Origin: CBDULQ01 sp965368115
Lineage (GTDB): Bacteria; Pseudomonadota; Gammaproteobacteria; SZUA-229
Assembly: GCA_965368115.1 (NCBI GenBank)
Contig: CBDULQ010000076.1
Coordinates: 1-14,702 of the forward strand
Direction of reading: 5' to 3'
DNA: 14,702 nucleotides
A model generated the notes under the pieces. That model made no database searches. It worked only from the letters and a program-made list of their open reading frames with translations, and was not told the origin of the DNA. Made by a program: the position numbers and the translations under genes. Positions 5,740 through 12,109 of the stretch are shown here, one piece after another; the first letter of the stretch is position 1; each line of letters starts with the position of its first letter.

Positions 5740-7638
5740 ATGAAATTCGGATTCGTCATCGTCAGTGTCGTTGCCAGTGTGCTGGGTTACACCACCAGCG
5801 CACTGGCGGTGACGCCGACACTGAGCGCACCGAAAACCTCCACCCTTTACAAGGTGCCGCTGACCACAACAACAAACCTGACGCTGAAACCGCAAATTAC
5901 CGGTTACGGTCACAGTGGCTGCATTAAGAAAGGCAGCCGCCTGATCGTCAACGGCAGCAACTTCGGCACCCAGAAAGGTCTGTCGCTGGGCGGCCATGGC
6001 ATCAACGTCAATCTCCCCATCACAAGCTGGTCATCGAGCAAAATCTACGCTTCGATTCCCAACGACTCGCGCATCAAGAACGGCGAATGGTATTACGTGG
6101 GCGTCAAGGACCCGAGCACCAATAACTGGCTGAGCAATATCGACAAGAACATCACCATCTGTGCAGCAACCACGACGACGACAACCACAACGACTACAAC
6201 GATCCCGAACATCAATTCGCTGGCCACACCGACAACGACATTACCCAAATTGAAAACGCCGACTTTACCCGGCACGGATTCGACACCGACCCAACCCGAC
6301 AGAAGCACCAACGATCCCTCCGGCCTGCCGGGTACGACGCCAACACCTTCGGCCAGTGAACGCACCGTCAGCGAGGCGCCGTCCGATGACGCCTATTCCG
6401 ATTATTACGGCTACGACGATGGCAGCAGCTGGGAGAACTACGGCGAATACGGCCCGGAACCGGCAACACCGACCGTGCTGCCGAACAGCTACGGCACCCT
6501 GATGGATCGTCAACTACCGCCACCACCGCCGAACCTGGCACTGAAACAGAAACAGGATGCGTTCATCAAACGTCACACCGAGCCGGGCGAACTGGTCGTG
6601 ATCAGCGCCAATATGGACGAAGCCAGACAACTGGCACAACAACTGGGCGGTTATGGCCTGCAGGCCAAACGCAGGAAGATCCTGAAAAGCCTGGGCATGG
6701 TGATCAGCACTTTCCGGGTACCGGCGGGTGCCGATATGCAACAGCTGACCGCCAGCGTGCGCCAGGCGTATCCAGGCATGTGGGTTGATATGAACCATCG
6801 TTATCAACTGATGGGCAACAGCCGCAACACCAGCACCGCAAAAAAAACAATTCGCTGGCAGGACAGTCCCGGTTGCGGACGCGGCCTGCGCATTGGACTG
6901 ATCGATACCGGTGTCGACAAAAACCATCCGGCCCTGCAGCGCCAGCAGGTGATTGAACATTCCGTATTAACCCGCGGAATCAAAATCGCAGAACCGGATC
7001 ACGGCACTGCGGTTGCCAGCCTGCTGATCGGCGACACTCAGCAACGCAGCTTTTCCGGTCTGGTACCCGGCGCCAAACTGTTTTCGGTGTCGGTGTTCCG
7101 ACAGAGGGACAAACGCCACACCGACACCACGGCAGAGTGGATCGTCGCCGCCATCGACTGGCTGCTGTCGCAGAAAGTGCAGACCATCAACATGAGTATC
7201 GGCGGACCACGTAATTTGCTGGTCGACGTCGCGATTCAACGCACCATCAAGTCGGGTGTTACGGTCATTGCTTCAGCAGGTAACGGCGGACCGCAATCCT
7301 TACCCGTTTATCCGGCCGCCCAGCCGGGTGTGATTGCGGTAACCGCTGTCGATGCCCGCGGCCAGATTTACGAACGCGCCAGTCACGGCAGTTACATCGA
7401 TTTCTCGGCGCCCGGCGTCGACCTCTGGGCTGCCAACGATAAAAAGAGCGGCAAATTTTTTTCCGGGACCTCCTTCGCCACCCCTTATGTGACCGCGAGT
7501 ATGGCGCTACTGGCCAAAGACCAGGGACCGAGAAAAGCCTATGAACAACTACAGACCAGCGCCAGTGACCTTGGCGTAAAAGGTAAGGACGAGGCCTTTG
7601 GCTGGGGTCTGTTACAACTACCTCGATCCTGTAAATAA
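5740..7638 (+). CDS. Exported S8 subtilisin-like protease with TIG-like domain and Thr-rich linker
   Basis: This is a 632-residue protein. A Sec signal peptide ends after SALA (residue 23). Residues about 48-141 resemble an IPT/TIG beta-sandwich (GSRLIVNGSNFGTQKG), with Cys61 and Cys141 placed for a disulphide. Residues 142-265 are a Thr/Pro/Ser-rich linker with eleven consecutive Thr (144-154) and an acidic Tyr-rich patch (217-237). Residues about 268-358 look like a subtilisin prodomain ending in VDMNHRYQL. The catalytic domain follows, with Asp389 (LIDTG), His421 (DHGTAVAS), oxyanion Asn515 (SAGN) and Ser578 (GTSFATP) all present, so it should be active. There is no C-terminal anchor or sorting domain. 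It lies 5 bp after the anti-sigma gene, implying joint expression. Targets are unknown. Confidence 0.92.
   Translation: MKFGFVIVSVVASVLGYTTSALAVTPTLSAPKTSTLYKVPLTTTTNLTLKPQITGYGHSGCIKKGSRLIVNGSNFGTQKGLSLGGHGINVNLPITSWSSSKIYASIPNDSRIKNGEWYYVGVKDPSTNNWLSNIDKNITICAATTTTTTTTTTTIPNINSLATPTTTLPKLKTPTLPGTDSTPTQPDRSTNDPSGLPGTTPTPSASERTVSEAPSDDAYSDYYGYDDGSSWENYGEYGPEPATPTVLPNSYGTLMDRQLPPPPPNLALKQKQDAFIKRHTEPGELVVISANMDEARQLAQQLGGYGLQAKRRKILKSLGMVISTFRVPAGADMQQLTASVRQAYPGMWVDMNHRYQLMGNSRNTSTAKKTIRWQDSPGCGRGLRIGLIDTGVDKNHPALQRQQVIEHSVLTRGIKIAEPDHGTAVASLLIGDTQQRSFSGLVPGAKLFSVSVFRQRDKRHTDTTAEWIVAAIDWLLSQKVQTINMSIGGPRNLLVDVAIQRTIKSGVTVIASAGNGGPQSLPVYPAAQPGVIAVTAVDARGQIYERASHGSYIDFSAPGVDLWAANDKKSGKFFSGTSFATPYVTASMALLAKDQGPRKAYEQLQTSASDLGVKGKDEAFGWGLLQLPRSCK
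6169..6201 (+). repeat. Threonine codon run (11 ACN codons)
   Basis: Eleven consecutive ACN codons encode an unbroken Thr tract at the start of the protease linker. All four Thr codons are used in mixed order (mostly ACG and ACA), so the DNA is not a perfect tandem repeat and selection for threonine itself is likely. Such linkers are flexible or O-glycosylated in other exported enzymes. Confidence 0.8.
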
Positions 7639-7683
7639 CCGGCAATTAATCTTGCATCAACAGGATGTAATGGAGAAACCGAA

Positions 7684-9462
7684 ATGAATGCGCGGATTTT
7701 GAGTTCTGGAAAATGGTTAGGTATTGCAGTCATCTGCCTGCTGCAACTGGCCTGCAGCCCCGACAAACTGCAGAGTAACAACACCGAACTCACTGAGCTG
7801 TATATCGACAGTGCTTTCCTTGATCAGGTATTCCAGTCCACGGCTTATGACTATAGCGCCAGCGTCGGTTATCTGAGCAACTCGGTTCGAATTTATGCCA
7901 TTGCCGAAGAAGATTCATCCAGCGTAACTATCAATAGCCTGGATAGCGATGCAAACGGCAGCCGGTTTAGTTTGAATGAAGGCGACAATACTTTTAATGT
8001 CATTGTTACTGCAGCCAATGGCGATCAGCAAACCTATACGTTGACTGTTAACCGAGCAACCCTGGCCACCCTCAGCAACACGGCTTATATCAAGTCATTC
8101 AACACCGATGCAGAAGATCGACTCGGTCTGAGCGTGGCAATCGCTGGAGACCTGATGGCAGCAGGCGCCCCTTACGAAGACACGGGTAACGGAGGCATCA
8201 ATGTCAGTTATGATGAAAGCGCATTACTCTCGGGGGCGGTCTATGTATACGTCAATTATTTTGGCACCTGGGTTCCCGATGCATTTTTAAAAGCAGAAAC
8301 TCCTGAAGCTTCCGATGCCTTTGGCTGGTCGATCGCCATCTCCGGCAACACACTGGTGGTTGGAGCGCCATTTGAAGACAGTGCGTCGACCGGGGTCAAT
8401 AGCACGCGTAACGATGACGGTAGTGCGGATGATTCTGGGGCTGCATTTGTGTTCGTTCGTGATACCGATGGATTCTGGGTGCAACAGGCCTACCTTAAGG
8501 CATCCAATACAGGTACCGACGACTGGTTCGGATATTCTGTTGCAATCGATGGTGACACGATCATCGTTGGCGCAATTCACGAAAACGGCAACAACACCGG
8601 CGTCAACAGCACACCAAATGACGACGGCAATGCGGACAACTCGGGAGCCGCTTATGTATTTGTTCGCGACAGCAATGGCAACTGGACCCAGCAGGCTTAC
8701 CTGAAACCCGATACCGTAGAAGCCGGCGCTTCATTCGGCATAGTCTCTATTTCTGGCGACAGCATTGCGGCTGGTGCGCCCTTAAAGGATAACGGCGGCA
8801 TTGCCAATGCAGGTTCGGCCTATGTATTTACCCGTGATGAGAACCAGAACTGGGCGCAGCAAGCCCGGATTCTACCAAACAACCCCGGAGACACTGACGT
8901 ATTCGGGTCCTCATTATCCATATTCGAGGACAGCCTGGCCGTTGGCGCACCACTGGAAGACAGTCAGACCTACGGCATCAATACCATGCCGTTCGATCCC
9001 GCCAGCAACCTGCAAAGCGGCGCTGTTTATACCTATGAACGCAGCGACAACCAATGGACACAACACAGTTATATCAAAGCCGAACTCACCGGCACCACCA
9101 ATGACGACGATCAGTTCGGTTATTCTGTTGCGCTACACGGCGATCATCTCCTGGTGGGCGCACCGCGCGAAGACAGTGTCAGCACAGGCATCAACAGCGC
9201 AGCGCCGGACGAATCGGCCGGTGAATCCGGAGCGGCTTATTATTTCACTCGTGATGCCAATGGCGCATGGAGCCAGGAACTATACATCAAACAGCCGGAC
9301 ACCAGTGAAGCCGGAGACAACATGGGATGGTCTGTATCGACCTACGGCGATCAGATTGCTGTGGGGGCTTATCGGGAAAGCGGGATAGGTTACGGTGTCA
9401 ATGACGTTTATTTCAATGACGGCTCTACACCTAACGCGGGGGCTGCGTACATCTATCGCTAA
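7684..9462 (+). CDS. Probable lipoprotein with cadherin-like domain and seven FG-GAP repeats
   Basis: This is a 592-residue protein. The N-terminus (hydrophobic segment, then LLQLAC-SPD with Cys24) looks like a lipoprotein signal, though Gln at -3 makes the lipobox imperfect; Ser after Cys would favour the outer membrane. Residues about 36-125 match the cadherin-like beta-sandwich type (AYDYSASVGYLSNSV, GDNTFNVIVTAANGDQQTYTL). From about 134 to 592 there are seven FG-GAP/beta-propeller repeats of the form FGxSVAI-GD-LxVGAPxED-GAAYVF, likely closing one seven-bladed propeller. Six repeats carry an extra acidic Asn/Gly loop (TGVNST, NDDG), possibly binding Ca2+. GGAG at 7672-7675 is the ribosome binding site, 45 bp after the protease stop. 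A role in adhesion or as a surface-held partner or substrate of the protease is inferred. Confidence 0.85.
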   Translation: MNARILSSGKWLGIAVICLLQLACSPDKLQSNNTELTELYIDSAFLDQVFQSTAYDYSASVGYLSNSVRIYAIAEEDSSSVTINSLDSDANGSRFSLNEGDNTFNVIVTAANGDQQTYTLTVNRATLATLSNTAYIKSFNTDAEDRLGLSVAIAGDLMAAGAPYEDTGNGGINVSYDESALLSGAVYVYVNYFGTWVPDAFLKAETPEASDAFGWSIAISGNTLVVGAPFEDSASTGVNSTRNDDGSADDSGAAFVFVRDTDGFWVQQAYLKASNTGTDDWFGYSVAIDGDTIIVGAIHENGNNTGVNSTPNDDGNADNSGAAYVFVRDSNGNWTQQAYLKPDTVEAGASFGIVSISGDSIAAGAPLKDNGGIANAGSAYVFTRDENQNWAQQARILPNNPGDTDVFGSSLSIFEDSLAVGAPLEDSQTYGINTMPFDPASNLQSGAVYTYERSDNQWTQHSYIKAELTGTTNDDDQFGYSVALHGDHLLVGAPREDSVSTGINSAAPDESAGESGAAYYFTRDANGAWSQELYIKQPDTSEAGDNMGWSVSTYGDQIAVGAYRESGIGYGVNDVYFNDGSTPNAGAAYIYR

Positions 9463-10271
9463 TTTGCATCCGTTGCTGACTGCTTCAACAACTGATCAAA
9501 CCGCAACCGATGTCGGTCATCGAACAAACGTTTCGATAACAACCACAATACGGACACCACACCGAAACCGGTACCCGCCGACACCAGAAACATAATCAGG
9601 ATCTGGTACTTCACCGCCTCCACCGGCGGTGCACCGGCAAGGATCTGGCCGGTCATCATGCCGGGCAGACTCACCACACCGGCGGCCGCCATGGCATTGA
9701 TGATGGGAATCATACCGGCGCGCATACTCTCCCGGCGAATATCACTGATCGCCTGCACACTGGTCTGACCCAGCATCAACCGCTGTTCGATAATGGCGCG
9801 CTGTTGCCAGGCGGTCTGAATCAGTCGATCCATACCCAGTGCAATGCCGGACATGGTATTGCCCAGCAACATACCGAGCAGGGGAATGGCGTATTGCGGG
9901 TGATACCAGGGATCGGACTGGATGACGACGATTAATGCCAGTATCGCCGTTAGAAAAGAGGATACGAACAGGGAACCGGTGCTGATACCGAAACCCCACC
10001 AGCCTCTCAGTTTACGTTTCTGTCGCGACAGGATTTCCCAGCCGGCAACGCTCAACATGACAAGCGTAATGGCCGTGACCCAGAAAATATTCACGTGGGT
10101 GAAGACGGTTTTCAGCACCAGACCAATCAACGTCAGTTGCACGACGGTACGCAATGCGGCAATGATCAACTGTTTCGATATAGCCAGTTCCATGCGCCAG
10201 CTCAGTAAAGCCAGCAGCAACACCAGAATCGACGCCAGTGCCAGATCGAAATGACTTAATGCGATGAACAT
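9459..10271 (-). CDS. fetB: FetB-type ABC transporter permease (iron export family)
   Basis: This is a 270-residue integral membrane protein of the FetB/YbbM (formerly UPF0014) family, with about seven hydrophobic segments. Recognisable family stretches are RTVVQLTLIGLVL near the N-terminus, YAIPLLGMLLGNTMSGIALG in the middle, and INAMAAAGVVSLPGMMTGQI followed by ILAGAPPVEAVKYQI near the C-terminus. In E. coli, FetA-FetB lowers cellular iron and helps resist peroxide stress; the substrate here is inferred from the family. Its start (ATG, complement 10269-10271) lies within the end of fetA, overlapping by 16 bases, with GGTGGAG as ribosome binding site inside fetA, so the two are translated together. 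Its TAG stop shares bases with the TAA of the convergent FG-GAP gene. Confidence 0.92.
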   Translation of the reverse strand: MFIALSHFDLALASILVLLLALLSWRMELAISKQLIIAALRTVVQLTLIGLVLKTVFTHVNIFWVTAITLVMLSVAGWEILSRQKRKLRGWWGFGISTGSLFVSSFLTAILALIVVIQSDPWYHPQYAIPLLGMLLGNTMSGIALGMDRLIQTAWQQRAIIEQRLMLGQTSVQAISDIRRESMRAGMIPIINAMAAAGVVSLPGMMTGQILAGAPPVEAVKYQILIMFLVSAGTGFGVVSVLWLLSKRLFDDRHRLRFDQLLKQSATDAN

Positions 10272-10858
10272 GGCTGCTCCACCAGTTGACCGTTCTGTAA
10301 TTGAAAAACGCGATCCGCAACGCGGCGGAGTTGTTCAGTATCGTGACTGACCCAGAACACCACAGCATTCTGTTGCCGTCGGTAATCGGCAACGAATTGT
10401 TCGAACAAACGGGTATTCGTCGCATCAAGATTTGCGGTAGGCTCATCCAGCAACAAAACCCGCGGCCGGTTCTGTAACAGACGTAACAGGGCGAGGCGTT
10501 GTTTTTCACCACTCGACAAACGGCTCACCTGCCAGTGCTGCACCTGCTCGGGAAAACCCAGTTGCTTCACCGCATCCGCAGACAGCTCGGTAAAATGTTC
10601 GCCGACGCTGTCGAACCACCACTGGCTATCGGCCGCCAGCAAACCCACCTTGTGGCGCCATTCTGGCGCGGTGATCTGTGTTGCGCTGATGTCATCGAGC
10701 AACACCTCGCCATGGTGCTCATCGAGATCGGCGATAGCGCGCAACAACAGGGATTTGCCGCTACCCGATTCGCCATACAGTCCGATGCATTGTCCGGCGT
10801 TCACCTGCAGATCCAGCGGACCGCAATGCCGGTATTTGAGTTGATTCAGTCGTAACAA
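10256..10858 (-). CDS. fetA: FetA-type ABC transporter ATP-binding subunit
   Basis: This is a 200-residue ATPase of an ABC transporter, the expected partner of the adjacent permease. It has Walker A GESGSGKS (29-36), the signature LSSGEKQ (114-120), Walker B RVLLLDEP with catalytic Glu139 (133-140), and the switch His172 (VSHD). The Q-loop region reads LLAADSQWWFDSVGEHF, without Gln at the usual place but as I recall it in many FetA relatives. The start is a TTG (complement 10856-10858): no in-frame ATG exists nearby, an in-frame TGA lies six codons upstream, and homologues begin at this point. Ribosome binding is weak (GTGGTG). A mirror-image extended -10 element at 10892-10900 is the likely promoter. 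Length is short, as is normal for this subfamily. Confidence 0.9.
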   Translation of the reverse strand: MLRLNQLKYRHCGPLDLQVNAGQCIGLYGESGSGKSLLLRAIADLDEHHGEVLLDDISATQITAPEWRHKVGLLAADSQWWFDSVGEHFTELSADAVKQLGFPEQVQHWQVSRLSSGEKQRLALLRLLQNRPRVLLLDEPTANLDATNTRLFEQFVADYRRQQNAVVFWVSHDTEQLRRVADRVFQLQNGQLVEQPCSSH

Positions 10859-10891
10859 GAAAACACACCACAGTCATCGATTCGAGCGCGC

Positions 10892-10900
10892 AGTATAGCA
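10892..10900 (-). promoter_or_regulatory. Extended -10 promoter for fetA-fetB
   Basis: On the minus strand this reads TGC-TATACT, an extended -10 element with five of six matches to TATAAT. Start of transcription would be near 10885, about 27 nt before the fetA TTG. No convincing -35 box is seen. The nine bases form a perfect inverted repeat with the plus-strand element at 10928-10936. Confidence 0.45.
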
Positions 10901-10927
10901 TCCAGCCAAAGCGGCAGGCAGCGCCGC

Positions 10928-10936
10928 TGCTATACT
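10928..10936 (+). promoter_or_regulatory. Extended -10 promoter for the FimV/LysM-like gene
   Basis: This reads TGC-TATACT on the plus strand. Transcription would begin near 10943, giving a short leader of 11 to 26 nt depending on which ATG is used. There is no clear -35 box, consistent with reliance on the extended -10. Confidence 0.45.
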
Positions 10937-10968
10937 CAAAACAAACCCAATGCATGACACTCGTGAAT

Positions 10969-11322
10969 ATGAAGCGACTGCTTACCATTCTGATATTGAG
11001 TCTGCCCACTATGGTCAGCGCCGATTCGCAACGCATCGAAGTGTATCCGCAAGCTCGGGCCTATATCGACGTGGTTACCGGCGACACGCTGGGCGAGATT
11101 GTGTTACGCCTGCGCCCCGGGATGCCGAACCACCAACGACGTTTGCAGCTGGAAATCGTCGAGCTCAACCCACAGGCTTTCATCAACGGCGATCCGAACC
11201 GGCTGAGAACAAATATTCGACTCTGGCTCCCCGGTTACGCGAACACGTTGCATCATCGACAAAACCAGGCGCCGGCACAACGACAGGAATTCAGCTGGGG
11301 CTATATCAAACGCGCCCGCTAA
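10969..11322 (+). CDS. Small exported FimV/LysM-like protein
   Basis: This is a 117-residue protein with a Sec signal peptide (MKRLLTILILSLPTMVSA, cleavage before Asp19). Residues about 32-89 (YIDVVTGDTLGEIVLRLRP, ELNPQAF, GDPNRLRTNIRLWLPG) resemble the LysM-like domain of FimV/HubP proteins, where GDTLxEI and NPxAFxxGxxNxL are hallmarks. That domain binds peptidoglycan in FimV. Unlike FimV, there is no long acidic repeat region and no cytoplasmic TPR end; the protein stops after a short basic tail. I chose ATG 10969 because it gives a compact signal peptide; an in-frame ATG at 10954 adds five residues, and neither has a good ribosome binding site. The gene converges on radC with overlapping stops. 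A small periplasmic cell-wall-binding protein is likely. Confidence 0.72.
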   Translation: MKRLLTILILSLPTMVSADSQRIEVYPQARAYIDVVTGDTLGEIVLRLRPGMPNHQRRLQLEIVELNPQAFINGDPNRLRTNIRLWLPGYANTLHHRQNQAPAQRQEFSWGYIKRAR

Positions 11323-11990
11323 AGCAGACCGCGCTCGGCGAACGACACCACTTCATCACCGACGATGAAATGATCCACCACACGAATATCCACCAGCCCC
11401 AGCGCATCCTTGAGTCGCCGGGTAATCTGCAGATCGGACTGACTCGGTTCCGCCACACCGGAGGGATGGTTGTGGGAGAAGATGACCGCTGCCGCATTGT
11501 GGGCCAGGGCACGCTTGACCACTTCGCGGGGATAGACACTGGCGCCGTCGATGGTACCGAAAAACATTTCCTCGAAACTGATCACTCGATGGCGCTGATC
11601 GAGAAACAACACGGCAAACACCTCGTGGGCATAATCACGCAGCTGGCTGCTGAGATACTGGCGGGTGTCCGCCGGACTGCTCAGGGCATCGCCCCGCTGC
11701 AGGGTTTCGAACAGGTGGCGACGCGCCATCTCCAGCACCGCCTGTAGCTGGGCGAACTTCGCCGTACCAAGGCACGGATGCCGAAAAAAACCACGCAGAT
11801 CCGCCTTCATCAGTTCACGTAAGCCACCAAAGCCTTCGAGCAGTTCCCGCGCCAGGTCCACGGCAGTCTTGCCCGGGATGCCGGTGCGCAGAAAGATGGC
11901 CAGCAACTCGGCATCGGACAGGGCCTGGCTACCCCGTTGCAACAGTTTTTCTCTGGGCCGTTCCTGTTCCGGCCAGTCGGTGATCGGCAT
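11319..11990 (-). CDS. radC: RadC-family JAB/MPN-domain protein
   Basis: The product has 223 residues. The N-terminal part has the helix-hairpin-helix-like segment of the family (REKLLQRGSQALSDAELLA, IFLRTGIPGKTAVDLA). The C-terminal JAMM/MPN domain holds the metal motif HxHPSGxxxPSxxD (SHNHPSGVAEPSQSD; His173, His175 and Asp186), with a Glu in the preceding FEEMFFGT strand. A DNA-repair role was once assigned but is not well supported; the biochemical activity of chromosomal RadC is unsettled. I start at 11990 (MPITDWPEQ) because AGGG lies nine bases upstream and homologues begin this way; an in-frame ATG at 11999 is nearly adjacent to that AGGG and adds three residues. It is divergent from coaBC across about 110 bp, a neighbourhood I know from Pseudomonas. 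Confidence 0.93.
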   Translation of the reverse strand: MPITDWPEQERPREKLLQRGSQALSDAELLAIFLRTGIPGKTAVDLARELLEGFGGLRELMKADLRGFFRHPCLGTAKFAQLQAVLEMARRHLFETLQRGDALSSPADTRQYLSSQLRDYAHEVFAVLFLDQRHRVISFEEMFFGTIDGASVYPREVVKRALAHNAAAVIFSHNHPSGVAEPSQSDLQITRRLKDALGLVDIRVVDHFIVGDEVVSFAERGLL

Positions 11991-12093
11991 CCTGTTCATC
12001 CCTGTTCAAAAACGCCCGAGTCTAGTGGCTTGAATTTAATTAGACCAGCACCCGATGTCCCGATACGCCGGCAGATACCGCTCTCCGCCATTC

Positions 12094-12102
12094 TGGTAGA
12101 AT
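12094..12102 (+). promoter_or_regulatory. Extended -10 promoter overlapping the coaBC start
   Basis: TG-G-TAGAAT is an extended -10 element with five of six matches to TATAAT. The transcription start would fall at about 12108-12110, on or just before the ATG at 12110. That would make a leaderless or nearly leaderless mRNA. No good -35 box is found around 12074-12079. Confidence 0.4.
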
Positions 12103-12109
12103 GCCAGCC

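Noticed and set aside
10950..11747. 265-codon plus-strand ORF across the FimV-like gene and radC
   Set aside because: It overlaps two better-supported genes in other frames, and its product has no coherent domain.
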